DNA from: Chamaea fasciata
Lineage: Eukaryota > Chordata > Aves > Passeriformes > Sylviidae
NCBI GenBank assembly: GCA_029207755.1
Contig: JARCOQ010000002.1
Span: forward strand, 15,019,156 to 15,083,155
Direction: 5' to 3'
Length of the DNA stretch: 64,000 nt
Made by a program: the position numbers and the translations under genes. The notes beneath the pieces are model-generated. The model saw nothing but the letters and a program-made list of their open reading frames with translations, was not told the origin of the DNA and searched no databases. This document shows, piece by piece, positions 1-13,000 of this stretch (position 1 is the stretch's first letter; the number at the start of each line of letters is the position of its first letter).

Positions 1-1929
1 AAAGTGCATCTCCTAGCCTGGGAAGCGAGAAAGCATCTGTTGACCTCGCCGAGTGCTTTCTCCGGCGGCATGCTGCAGGGAGGCTGGGAACAGCAGCTAG
101 GCTGTGTTTCCGAGCTCTCCACAAGCAGAGAAGCTTCTGCAGCACGGAAAGTGCGTCTCCTCGCCTGGGAAATGAGAAAGTGCCTGTAGGCATCGCCTAG
201 TGCTCTCAGCGGTTTAACGCAGTAAGTAGGGTGGGAAAAGCGGCTAGGCGCTATTTCTCAGCTCTCCACAAGCACAGAAACTTATTGCAGCACGGAGAGT
301 GCTTCTCTTAGCCTGGGAAGCGAGAAAGCTCCAGTTGGCCGCGCCTAGTGCTTTCTCCGGCGGTACGGTGCAGGATGGCGGGGAAGAGCGGCTAGGCACT
401 GTTTCCGAGCTCTCCACAAGCACAGAAGCTCTTTTCAGCACGGAAAGTGCATCGCCTAGGCTAGGAAGTGAAAAAGCATCTGTTGGGACGCCTAGTGCTC
501 TCGGCAACTGCACGCTGCGCGCTGGCAATGAACAGCGGCTAGGCGCTGTTTCCGAGCTCTCCACAAGCAGAGAAGCTGTTTGCAGCATGGAAATTGCATC
601 TCCTAGCCTGGGAAGCGAGAAAGCATCAGTTGGCCGCACCTAGTGCTTTCTCCGGCGGTACACTGCAGGCAGGCTGGGAACAGCGGAAAGGCACGGTTTC
701 CAAGCTCTCCACAAGCAGAGAAGCTCTTTGCAGTGCGGAAAGTGCATCTCCTAGTCTGGGAAGCGAAAAAGCATCTGTTGGCCTCGCCTAGTGCTCTCGG
801 TGGCTGCAGGCTGCACGCTGGCTGGGAACAGCGGCTAGGCGCTGTTTTCGAGCTCTCCACAAGCAGAGAAAATCTTTGCAGCACGGAAAGTGCATCTCCT
901 ATCCTGGGAAGCAAGAAAGTATCTGTTGGCCGCGCCTAGTTCTCCCGGCGTCTGCACGCTATAGGCTGGGTGGCAACAGCGGCTAGACGCTGTTTCCGAC
1001 CTCTGCACAAGCAGAGAAGCTTCTGCAGCACGTAAAGTGCCTCTCCTTGCCTGGAAAGAAAGAAAGCACCTTTTGGTCGTGCCTAGTGCTTTCTCCTGCG
1101 ATTCTACGCTGCAGGCAGGCTGGGAACAGGGGCTAGGCACGTTTTCCGAGCTCTCCACAAGCAGAGAAGCTTCTGCAGGATGGAAAGCGCGTCTCCTAGC
1201 CTGGGAATCGAGAAGGCGCCTTTTCGCCGTGCCTAGTGCTTTCTCCCGCGGTACGGTGCAGACTGGCTGGGAACAGCAGATAGGCATGGTTTCGAGCTCT
1301 CCACAAGCAGAGAAGCTTCTCCAGCACGGAAAGTGCATCTCCTAGCCTGGCAAGCGAGAAAGCGCCTTTTCGCCCCGCCTAGTGCTTTCTCCGGCGTTAC
1401 GCTGCAGACTGGCAGGGATACAGCGGCTATGCGCGGTTTCTGAGCTCTCCACAAACAGAGAAGCTCTTTGCAGCACGGAAAGTGCATCTCCTAGCCTTGC
1501 CAGCGAGAAAGCATCTGTTGGCCTCGCCTAGTGCTGGCGGCGGCTGCACGCTGCAAGCAGGCTGGGAACAGCGGCTAGGCGCTGTTTCCGAGCGCTCCAC
1601 AAGCAGAGAAGCTCTTTGCAGCACGGAAAGTGCGTCTTGTAGCCTGGGAAGTGAGAAAACATCTGTTGGCCTCGCGTAGTGCTCTCGGCGGCTGCACGCG
1701 GTAGCCAGACTTGGAACAGTGACTAGGCACGGTCTCCAAGCTCTCCAGAAGCAGAGAAGCTTCTACAGCACGGAAAGTGCGACTCCTAACCTGGGAAGCG
1801 AGAAATCGCCTTTTCGCCTCGCCCAGTGCTTTCTCCGGTGGTACGCTGCAAACTGGCTGGGAACACTGGCTAGGCGCTCTTTCCGAGCTCTCTACAAGCA
1901 GAGAAGTTCTTTGCAGCACGGAAAGTGCT

Positions 1930-3400
1930 TCTCAGCCTGTGAAGTGAGAAAGTGTCTGTTGGCCTCACCTAGTGCTCCCGGAGGCGGCACGCTGTAGGAA
2001 AGCTGGGATACGTGGCTAGGCTCTGTTTCCGAGCCTCCACAAGCAGAGAAACTTCTGCAGCACGGAAAGTGCAGCTCCTTGCCTGGGAAATGAGAAAGCA
2101 CCATTTGGCCTCGCCTAATGCTCTCGGCGGTTTAACGCTGCAGGCAGGCAGGGAACAGCGGCTAGGCGCTGTTCCAAGCTCTCCACAAGCAGAGAAGCCC
2201 TTTGCAGCACGGAAATTACATCTCCTAGCCTTGGAAGCACGAAAGCATCTGTTGCCCGTGCCTAGTGCTTTCTCCTGCGGTACGCGGCAGGCAGGCCGGG
2301 AACAGCGGCTAGGTGCGGTTTCCAAGCACTCCACAAGCAGAGAAGCTCTTTGCAGCACGAAAAGTGCTTCTCTTCACCTTGGAAGCGTGAAAGTGTCTGT
2401 TGGCTGCGCCTAGTGCTCTTGGCGGTTCTAGGCTACTGGCAGGCTGGCAACAGGTAATAGGCACGGTTTCCGAGCTCTCCACAAGCAGAGAAGCTCTTTG
2501 AAGCACGGAAAGTGCATCTCCTAGCCTGGGAAGCGAGAAAGCATCAGCTGGCCTCGCCTAGTGCTCTCGTCGGCTGAACGCAGTAAGCAGGCTGGGAAAA
2601 GCAGCTAGGCGCTGTTTCCGACCTCTGCACAAGCAGAGAAGCTTCTGCAGCACGGAAAGTGCGGCTCCTAGCCTGGGAAGCGAAAAAGCATCTGTTGGCC
2701 TCGCCTAGTGCTATCGGTGGCTGCACGCAGCAAACTGGCTGAGAACAGTGGCTAGGCGCTGTTTCTGAGCTCTCCACAAGCAGAGAAAATCTTTGCAGCA
2801 CAGAAAGTGCATCTCCTAATTTGGGAAGCAAGAAAGTGTCTGTTGGCCTCACCTAGTGCTCCCGGAGGCGGCACGCTGTAGGAAAGCTGGGATACGTGGC
2901 TAGGCTCTGTTTCTGAGCCTCCACAAGCAGAGAAACTTCTGCAGCACGGAAAGTGCAGCTCCTTGCCTGGGAAACGAGAAAGCACCATTTGGCCTCGCCT
3001 AGTGCTCTCGGCGGTTTAACGCTGCAGGCAGGCAGGGAACAGCGGCTAGGTACGGTTTCCAAGCACTCCACAAGCAGAGAAGCTCTTTGCAGCACGGAAA
3101 GTGCTTCTCTTCGCCTGGGAAGCGTGAAAGCGTCTGTTGGCTGCGCCTAGTGCTCTTGGCGGTTCTAGGCTACTGGCAGGCTGGGAACAGGTAATAGGCA
3201 CGGTTTCCGAGCTCTCCACAAGCAGAGAAGCTCTTTGCAGCACAGAAAGAGCACCTCCTATCCTGGGAAGCGAGAAAGCATCTGCTCGCCTCGCCTGGGG
3301 CTCTTGGCGGCTGCACGCAGTAAGCAGGCTGGGAAAAGCAGCTAGGCGCTGTTTCCGACCTCTGCACAAGCAGAGAAGCTTCTGCAGCACGGAAAGTGCG
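1930..3400. repeat. Duplicated multi-monomer block, with one monomer missing from the second copy
   Basis: The unusual stretch 'ctgtaggaaagctgggatac' occurs at about 1,991 and again 884 bp later (six monomers). Farther right, the distinctive 'ggttctaggctactggcagg' at about 2,424 recurs only 737 bp later (five monomers). The second copy has therefore lost one monomer relative to the first. The copies are clearly related but less alike than the 1,331-bp pair. Confidence 0.85.
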
Positions 3401-5761
3401 TCTCCTTGCCTGGGAAGCGAGAAAGCATCTGTTGGCCATGCCTAGGGCTCCTGGCGGTTTAACGCTGCCGGCAGGCTGGAAACAGTGGCTTGGCACGGTT
3501 TCCGAGCTCTCCACAAGCAGAGAAGCTCCTGGCAACACGGAATGTCCATCTCCTTGCCTGGGAATCAAAAAAGCATCTGTTGGCCTCGCCTAGTACTCCC
3601 GGCGTCTGCACGCAGTTGGCTGGGAGGGAACAGCGGCTAGACGCTGTTTCCGAGCTCTGCACAAGTAGAGAAGCTTCTGCCACACGTAAAGTGTGTCTCC
3701 TAGCCTGGGAAGCGAGAAAGCACCTGTTGGCAGCGCCTAATGCTTTCTCTGGCGGTTCTACGCTGCAGGCAGGCTGGGAACAGCAGATAGGTACGGTTTC
3801 CGAGCTCTCCAAAAGGAGAGAAGCTTCTGCAGCACGGAAAGTGCGTCTCCTAGCCTGGGAAGAGAGAAGATATCTATTGGCCTCACCTAGTGCTTTCTCC
3901 GGCGGTTCGCGGCAGGCAGGCTGTGAACAGCACCTAGGCGCTGTTCCCGAGCTCTCCGCAAGCTGAGAAGCTCTTTCCAGCAAGGAAAGTGCTTCTCTTA
4001 GCCTGGAAAGCAAGAAAGCGCCTGTTGGCCGCGCCTAGTGCTCTTGGTGGTTCCACGCTGCTGGCAGACTGGGAACGGGAGATACGCTCGGTTTCCGAGC
4101 TCTCCACAAGCAGAGAAGCTTATTGCAGCACGGAAAGTGCTTCTCTTAGCCTGGGAAGCGAGAAAGCGCGTGTTGGCCGCGCTTAGTGCTTTCAGCAATT
4201 GTATGCTGCAGGTGGGGGGAACAGTGGAAAGGCGCGTTTTCCGACCTCTCCACAAGCAGAGAAGCTCTTTGAATCACAGAAAGTGCATATTTTAGCCTGG
4301 GAAGCGAGAAAGCATCTGTTGGCCTCGCCTAGTGCTCTCGGTGTCTGCACGCTGCACGCTGGCTGGGAGCAGCAGCTAGGCGCTCTTTCTGAGCACTCCA
4401 CAAGCAGAGAACCTTCTGCTGCACGGAAAGTGCTTCTCTTAGCCTGGGAAGCGAGAAAGCCTCTGTTGGCCTCGCCTACTGCTCTCGGCAGCTGCATGCC
4501 ATAGGCAGGCTGGGAACAGCAGCTAGGCACTGTTTCCGAGCTCTCCACAAGCAGAGAAGCTTCCGCTACACGGAAAGTGTGTCTCCTAGCCTGGGAAGCG
4601 AGAAAGCATCTGTTGGCCTCGCCTAGGGCTTTCTCCGGCATTTGTACGCTGCAGGCAGGCTGGGAACAGCGGCTAGGCATGTTTTTCGAGCTCTCCACAA
4701 GCACAGAAGCTTCTGCAGCACGGAAAGTGCGTTTCCTATCCTGGGAAGCGAGAAAGCATCAGTTGGCCGCGCCTAGTGCTCTTGGCGGTTTAACGCTGCA
4801 GGCAAGATGGCATCAGCGGCTAGGTGCTGTTTCCGAGCTCTCCACAAGCAGAGAAGCTCTTTGCAGCACGGAAAGTGCATCTCCTAGGCTGAGAAGCGAG
4901 AAAGCGTCTGTTGGCCTCGCCTAGTGCTCTTGGGGGTTGCACGCTGCAGGCTGGCTGTGAACAGCGGCTAGGCGCGGTTTCTGAGATATCCACGACCAGA
5001 GAAGCCCTTTGCAGCACGGAATGTCCTTCATTTAGCCTGGGAAGTGAGCAAGCGCCTGTTGGCCGCGCCTAGTTCTCTTGGCGGTTTAACGGTGGAGGCA
5101 GGCTAGGAAGAGCCGATAGGCGCTGTTTCCAAGCTCTCCACAAGGAGAGAAGCTCTTTGCAGCATGGAAATTGCATCTCCTAGCCTGGGAAGCGAGAAAG
5201 CATCTGTTGTCCTCGCCTAGTGCTCTCCGCAGTTCTACGCTGCAGGTAGGCTGGGAACAGCGATAGGCATGGTTTCCGAGCTCTCCACAAGCAGAGAACC
5301 TTCTGCGGCATGGAAAGTGCTTCTCTTAACCTGGGAAGCAAGAAAGGGCCTGTTGGCCTCGCCTAGTGCTGTCGGGGGCTGCACACCGTAGGCAGGCTGG
5401 GAACAGCGGTTAGGCGCGGTTTCCGAGCTCTCCACGAGCAGAGAAGCTTCTACCACACGGAAAGTGCGTCTCCCAGCCTGGGTAGCGAGAAAGCATCTGT
5501 TGGCCTCGCCTAGTGCTCTTGGGGGCTGCACGCTGCAGGCTGGCTGGGAACAGTGGCTAGGCGTGGTTTCCGAGCGCTCCACGACTAGAGAAGCTCTTTG
5601 CAGTACGGAAACTCCTTCTTTTAACTTGGGAATCAAGTAAGTGCCTCTTGGCCTCGTCTAGTGCTCTCGGCGGTTTAACGCAGCAAGCTGGCTGGGAACA
5701 GTGGCAAGGCTCTGTTTCCGAGCTCTCCACGAGCAATGAAACTTCTGCAGCACGGAAAGTC

Positions 5762-8441
5762 CTTCTCTTAGCCTGGGAATTGAGAAAGCGCCTGTTGGCC
5801 GCGCCCAGTGCTCTCGACGGTTTAACGCTGCAGGTAGGCTGGGAACAGCAGATAGGCACGGTTTCCGAGCTCTCCACAAGCAGAGAAGCTCTTTGCAGCA
5901 CGGAAATTGCATCTCCTAGCCTGGGAAGTCAGAAAGCATCTGTTGCGCTCGCTTAGTGCTTTCGGCGGTTTAACGCTGCAGGCAGGCTAGGAAAAGTGGA
6001 TAGGCGCTGTTTCCAAGCTCTCCAGAAGCAGAGAAGCTCTTTGCAGCACGGAAAGTGCATCTACCAGCCTGGGAAGTGAGAATGCGTCTGTTGGCCTAGC
6101 CTAGTGCTCTTGGGGGCTGCATGCTTCAGGCTGGCTGGGAACAGCGGCTAGGCGCGGTTTCCGAGCTCTCCAAAAGTAAAGAAGCTCTTTGCAGCATTAA
6201 AACTGCATCTCCTAGCCTAGGATGCGAGAAAGCATGTGTTGGCCTCGCCTAGTTCTTTCTCCGGCGGTACGCTGCAGGCAGGCTGGGAACAGCGGCTAGG
6301 TGCTCTTTCCGAGTTCTCCACAAGCCGAGAAGCTCTTTGCAGCACAGAAAGCGCGTCTCCTAGTTTGGGAAGTGAGAAAGTGTCTGTTGGGGTCGCCTAG
6401 TGCTCTCAGGGGCTGCACGCTGCAGGCTGGCTGGGAACAGCGGCTAGGCGCTGTTTCTGAGCTCTCCACGAGCAGAGAAGCTTCTTGCAGCACGGAAAGT
6501 GCTTCTCTTAGCATGGGAAATGAGAAATCGCCTGTTGGATGCGCCTACTGCTCTTGGCGGTTCTACGCTGCTGGCAGGGCGGGAACAGGAGATAGGCATG
6601 TTTTCCGAGCTCTCCACAAGCAGAGAAGCTCTTTGCAGCACGGAAAGTGCATCTCCTACTCTGGCAGGAGAGAAAGCATCTGCTGGCCTCTCCTAGTGCT
6701 GTTGGCGGCTGCACACAGTAAGGAGGCTGGGTAAAGCGGCTAGGCACTGTTTCCGACATCTGCAGAAGCAGAGAAGCTTCTGCAGCACGGAACGTGCGGC
6801 TCCCAGCCTGGGAAGCAAGAAAGCGCCTCTTGGCCTCACCTAGTGCTTTCTCCGGCGGTACGATGCAGGATGGCTGGAGACAGCGGCTAGGCACTGTTTC
6901 CAAGCTCTCCACAAGCAGAGAAGCACTTTGCAGGACGGAAAGTGGATCTGCTAGGCTGGGAAGCAAAAAAGCATCTGTTGGCCACGCCTAGTGCTCTCGG
7001 CGGCTGCACGCCGCAAGCTGGCTGGGAACAGCGGCTAGGCGCTGTTTCCGAGCTCTCCACAAGCAGAGAAGCTTATTGGAGCACGGAAAGTGCTTCTCTT
7101 AGCCTGGGAATTGAGAAAGCGCCTGTTGGCCGCGCCCAGTGCTCTCGACGGTTTAACGCTGCAGGTAGGCTGGGAACAGCAGATAGGCACGGTTTCCGAG
7201 CTCTCCACAAGCAGAGAAGCTCTTTGCAGCACGGAAATTGCATCTCCTAGCCTGGGAAGTCAGAAAGCATCTGTTGCGCTCGCTTAGTGCTTTCGGCGGT
7301 TTAACGCTGCAGGCAGGCTAGGAAAAGTGGATAGGCGCTGTTTCCAAGCTCTCCAGAAGCAGAGAAGCTCTTTGCAGCACGGAAAGTGCATCTACCAGCC
7401 TGGGAAGTGAGAATGCGTCTGTTGGCCTAGCCTAGTGCTCTTGGGGGCTGCATGCTTCAGGCTGGCTGGGAACAGCGGCTAGGCGCGGTTTCCGAGCTCT
7501 CCAAAAGTAAAGAAGCTCTTTGCAGCATTAAAACTGCATCTCCTAGCCTAGGATGCGAGAAAGCATGTGTTGGCCTCGCCTAGTTCTTTCTCCGGCGGTA
7601 CGCTGCAGGCAGGCTGGGAACAGCGGCTAGGTGCTCTTTCCGAGTTCTCCACAAGCCGAGAAGCTCTTTGCAGCACAGAAAGCGCGTCTCCTAGTTTGGG
7701 AAGTGAGAAAGTGACTGTTGGGGTCGCCTAGTGCTCTCAGGGGCTGCACGCTGCAGGCTGGCTGGGAACAGCGGCTAGGCGCTGTTTCTGAGCTCTCCAC
7801 GAGCAGAGAAGCTTCTTGCAGCACGGAAAGTGCTTCTCTTAGCCTGGGAAATGAGAAATCGCCTGTTGGATGCGCCTACTGCTCTTGGCGGTTCTACGCT
7901 GCTGGCAGGGCGGGAACAGGAGATAGGCATGTTTTCCGAGCTCTCCACAAGCAGAGAAGCTCTTTGCAGCACGGAAAGTGCATCTCCTACTCTGGCAGGA
8001 GAGAAAGCATCTGCTGGCCTCTCCTAGTGCTGTTGGCGGCTGCACACAGTAAGGAGGCTGGGTAAAGCGGCTAGGCACTGTTTCCGACATCTGCAGAAGC
8101 AGAGAAGCTTCTGCAGCACGGAACGTGCGGCTCCCAGCCTGGGAAGCAAGAAAGCGCCTCTTGGCCTCACCTAGTGCTTTCTCCGGCGGTACGATGCAGG
8201 ATGGCTGGAGACAGCGGCTAGGCACTGTTTCCAAGCTCTCCACAAGCAGAGAAGCACTTTGCAGGACGGAAAGTGGATCTGCTAGGCTGGGAAGCAAAAA
8301 AGCATCTGTTGGCCACGCCTAGTGCTCTCGGCGGCTGCACGCCGCAAGCTGGCTGGGAACAGCGGCTAGGCGCTGTTTCCGAGCTCTCCACAAGCAGAGA
8401 AGCTTATTGGAGCACGGAAAGTGCTTCTCTTAGCCTGGGAA
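5762..8441. repeat. Higher-order duplication: two tandem 1,331-bp blocks of nine monomers
   Basis: Sequence from about 5,762 reappears 1,331 bp downstream (nine monomers), and the match continues to about 8,441. By eye I found only two differences across the block: T at 6,383 against A at 7,714, and A at 6,513 against C at 7,844. Neighbouring single monomers differ far more, so this is a recent block duplication within the array. Confidence 0.93.
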
Positions 8442-9579
8442 GCGAGAAAGCGCCTGTTGGCCGCGCCTAGTGCTCTCGGCGGTTCTACGCTGCAGGCAGG
8501 CTGGGAAGAGCGGAAAGGCACGGTTTCCAAGCTCTCCACAAGCAGAGAAGCTCTTTGCAGCGCGTAAAGTGCATCTCCTTGCCTGGGAAGCGAGAAAGCA
8601 TCTGTTGGCCTCGCCTAGTGCTCTCGGTGGCTGCAGGCTGCACGCTGGCTGGGAACAGCCGCTAGGTTCTGTATCCGAGCTCTGCAGAAGCAGAGAAGCT
8701 CTTTGCAGCATTGAAAGTGTATATCCTAGCCTGGGAAGTGCGAAAGCGCCTGTTGGTCTAGCCTACTGCTCTCGGCAGTTTAACGCTGCAGGTAGGCTGG
8801 GAAGAGCAGATAGGCACGGTTTCCGAGCTCCCCACAAGCAGAGAAGCTCTTCGCAGCACGCAAAGTGCATCTCCTAGCCTGGGAAGCGAGAAAGCACCTG
8901 TTCGTTGCGCCTAGTGCTTTTGGAAACTATACGCCGTAGGCTGGCTGGGAACAGCGGATAGGTGCGGTTTCCAAGCTCTCCACAAGCAGAGAAGCTGTTT
9001 GCAGCACGGAAAGTGCATCGCCTTGCCTGGGAAGCGAGAAAGCATCTGCTGGCCTCGCCAAGAGCTCCCAGCGGCTGCACGCTGTAGGCAGGCTGGGAAC
9101 AGTGTCTAGGCTCTCTTTCCAGGCTGTCCAGAAGCAGAGAAGCTTCTGCAGCACGTAAAGTGCGTCTCCTACCCTGGAAAGTGAGAAAGCTCTTCTTGGC
9201 CGCGCCTAGTCCTCTCGGTGGTTTAACGCTGCTGGCAGGCTAGGAATAGTGGATAGGCGCTGTTTCCAAGCTCTCCAGAAGCAGAGAAGCTCTTTGCAGT
9301 ATGGTAATTGCATCCCCTAGCCTGGGAAGCGAGAAAGCATCTGTTGGCCTCGCCTAGTCCTCTCGGGGGCTGCGCGCTGCAGGCTGGCTGGGAACAGCAG
9401 CTAGGCGCGATTTCCGACCTCTCCACAAGTAAAGAAACTCTTTGCAGCACGGAAATTCCTTCTTTTAACCTGGGAAGCAAGCACGCGCCTGTTGGCCTCG
9501 CCTAGTGCTCTCGGCGGTTTATCGCTGCAGGCAGGCTGGGAACAGCGGCAAGGCTCTGTTTTCGAGCTCTCCACGAGCA

Positions 9580-10030
9580 GAGAAGCTTCTGCAGCACGGA
9601 AAGTGCTTCTCCTAGCCTGGGAAGCGAGAAAACGCCGTTTTGCCGCACCTAGTGCACTCTCCGGCGGTACGCTTGCAGGCAGGCTTGGAACAGCGCTAAA
9701 CGCTGTTTCCGAGCTCTCCACAGGCAGAGAAGCTGTTTGCAGCACGGAAAGTGCTTCTCCTAGCCTGGGAAGCGAGAAAACGCCATTTGGCCACGCCTAG
9801 TGCACTCTCCGGCGGTTCGCTTGCAGGCAGGCTTGGAACAGCGCTAAACGCTGTTTCCGAGCTCTCCACAAGCAGAGAAGCTGTTTGCAGCACGGAAAGT
9901 GCTTCTCCTAGCCTGGGAAGCGAGAAAACGCACTTTGGCCGCGCCTAGTGCACTCTCCGGCAGTACGCTTGCAGGCAGGCTTGGAACAGCGCTAAACGCT
10001 GTTTCCGAACTCTCCACAAGCAGAGAAGCT
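9580..10030. repeat. Three nearly identical consecutive satellite monomers
   Basis: The variant 'cagcgctaaacgctgtttcc' occurs at 9,691, 9,839 and 9,987, exactly 148 bp apart, with nearly identical sequence between. This is a local run of single-monomer amplification. Confidence 0.88.
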
Positions 10031-13000
10031 TCTGCAGCACGGCAATTGCGTCTCTCAGCCCGGGAAGAGAGAAAGCGCCTGTTCGTTGCGCCTAGTGCTC
10101 TCGGAAACTATACGCCGCAGGCTGGCTGGGAACAGCGGATAGGCGCGTTTTCCAAGCTCTCCACAAGCAGAGAAACTCTTTGCAGCACGGAAAGTGCGTC
10201 TCTTAGCCCGGGAAACGAGAAAATGCCTGTTCGCTACATCCAGGGCTCTTGGCAGCTGTACGCAGCAGGCTGGCTGGGAACAGCGGATAGGCGCGGTTGC
10301 CGAGCTCTCTACAAGCAGAGACGCTCTTTGTAGCGTGGAAAGTGCGTCTATTAGCCTGGGAAGCGAGAAAGCGCCTGTTCGTTGCGCCTAGTCCTCTCAG
10401 CAGCTGTACGCCGTAGGCTGGCTGGGAACAGCGCCTAGGCGTGGTATCCGAGCTCTCCACAAGCAGAGAAGCTCCTTGCAGCACGGAAAGTGTGTCTCAT
10501 ATTTACGAAAGCGAGAAAGCGCCTGAAGGCTGCGCGTAGTGCTCTTGGCGGCTGCACGCCGTATGCTGTCTGGGAACAGCGGCTAGGTGTGGTTTCCGAT
10601 CTCTCCACTAGCAGAGAAGCTCTTTGCAGCACGTAAAGTTCGGTACCATGCTCAGGAAGCGAGAAGCGCCTGTTTGCAGAACCTAGGGCTGTCGGCTGCT
10701 GTACACTCTAGGCCTGGATGGAACAGTGCCTAGCCGCAGTTTCTGAGCTCTCCACAAGCGGAGAAGCTCTTTGCAGCACGGAACGTGTGCTACCTAGCCC
10801 AGGAAGCAAGAAAGTGCCTATCCGATGTGCCTACTGCTCTTGGCGGCTAGACGCCGTTGTCTGGCTGGGAACAGAGGCTAGGTGCAGTTTCTGAGCTCTC
10901 CACAAGCAGAGAAGCTGTTTGCAGCACAGAACGTGTGCTTCCTAGCCCGGGAAGCGAGAAAGCGCCTATCCGATGCGCCTTGTGCTCTCAGTAGCTGTAT
11001 GCCGTTGGCTAGCTGGGAACAGTGGCTAGGTGCAGTTTCCGAGGTCTTCACAAGCAGAGTAGCTCTTTGCAGCACGGAAAGTGTGTCTCCTAGTTCGGAA
11101 AGGGAGAAAGCGCCTGTTGGCCGCACCTAGTGGTGTCGGCGGCTGTACGCCGTAGGCTGGCAGGGAACACTGGGTAAGTGCGGTTTCGGAGCTCTTTACA
11201 AGGAGAGAAACTCTTTGCAGCATGGAAAGTGCGTTCCCTAGCCCGGGAAGGGAGAAAGTGCCTATTGGGCACGCCTAGTGCTCTCGGCGACTGTACGCCG
11301 TAGGCTTGCTGCGAACAGTGACTAGGCGCGGTTTCCAAGCTCTCCACATGCAGAGAAGCTCTTTGCAGCACAGAATGTGCGTCTCTTAGCCTGGGAAGCG
11401 AGAAAGTGCCTGTTCGCTGCGCCTACAGCTCTCATCGGCTGTATGCAGTAGGCTGGCTGGGAACAGTGGCTAGGCACAGTTTCTGAGCTCTCCATAAGCA
11501 GAGAAGCTCTTTGCAGCACGGAAAGTGCATCTCCTAGCCTGGGAAGCAAGAAAGCACCTGTTGGCATCACCTAGTGTTGTCGTCGGCTGCACGCTGTAGG
11601 CAGCCTGGGAACAGCGGCTAGGCGCTGTTTCCGAGCTCTCCACAAGCAGACAAGCTATTTGCAGCACGGAAAGTGCATCTCCTAGCCTGGGAAGCGAGAA
11701 AGTGCATATCTGCGGCGCCTAGTGCTCTCGGCGGCTGTACGCTGTTGGCTGGTTGGGAACAGCGGCTAGGTGCATTTTCCAAGCTCTCCACAAGCAGAGA
11801 AGTTCTTTGCAGCACGGAAAGTGAGTCTCCTAGTTCGGAAAGGGAGAAAGCGCCTGTTGGCCACGCCTAGTGCTCTCGTCGACTGTACACTGTCGGCTGG
11901 CTGCGAACAGCGGCTAGGCGCGGTTTCCGAGCTCTGCACAGGCTGAGAAGCTCTTTGCAGCACAGAAAATGTGTCTATTAGGCCGAGAAGCTAGAAAGTG
12001 CCTGTTGGCTGCGTCTAGTTTTGTCGGCGGCTGTACGCTGTAGGGTGGCTGGGAACAGCGGCTAGGCGCGGTTTCCGAGCTCTCCACAAGCAGAGAAGGT
12101 CTTTGCAGCACGAAAAGTGCGTCTCCTAGCCTGGGAAGCGAGAAAGCACCTGTTGGCTGCGCCTAGTGCTGTCGGCGTCTGTACGCTATAGGGTGGCTGG
12201 GAACCACGGCTTGGCATGGTTTCCGAGCTCTCCACAAGCAGAGAAGCTTCTGCAGCACGGAAAGTGCGTCTCCTATTCTGGGAAGCGAGAAAGCGCCTGT
12301 AGGCTGCGCCTACTGCTCTCGGCGGCTGCACGCCGTAGTGTGGCAGGGAACAGCGGCTAGGCGTGGTTTCTGAGCTCTCCACAAGCACAGAAGCTCTTTG
12401 CAGGGCGGCAAGTGTGCCTTTCAGCTAGGGAAGCGGGAAAGCGCCTTTTCACTGCGCCTAGTGCTCTCGGCGGCTGCACGCAGTAGGCTGGCTGGGAACA
12501 GCGGCTTGGCGCGGTTTCAGTTCTCTCCGCATCAGAGACTCTCCTGCAGCACGGAGAGTGCGTCTCCTGGCCCGGGTAGCAAGAAAGCGCCTATTCGCCG
12601 CATATACTGCTCTCAGCAGCGGTACGTCGCTGGCTCGCAGGGAACAGCGGCTAGGCTTGTTTTCCGAGCTCTCCAGAATAGAGAAGCTCTTTGCAGCATG
12701 GAAAATGATCCTCTTTTCCTGGGAAGCGAGAAAGCGCCTGTTCACCGCACCTAGTGATCTCGGCAGCTGTGCGCCGTAGACTCGCTTGGAACAGCAGCTA
12801 GGCACAGTTTCCGAGCTCTCCACAAGCCAAGAAGCTCTTTGCAGTGAGGCAAGTGTGTCTCCTACCCTGGGAAGAGAGAAAGCACTTGGTTGCAGCGCCT
12901 AGTGCTCTAGGCGGCTGTACGCCTTAGGCCTGCTGGGAACAGCGGATAGGCATGGTTTCCGAGCTCTCCACAAGCAGAGAAGCTTCTGCAGCACGGAAAG

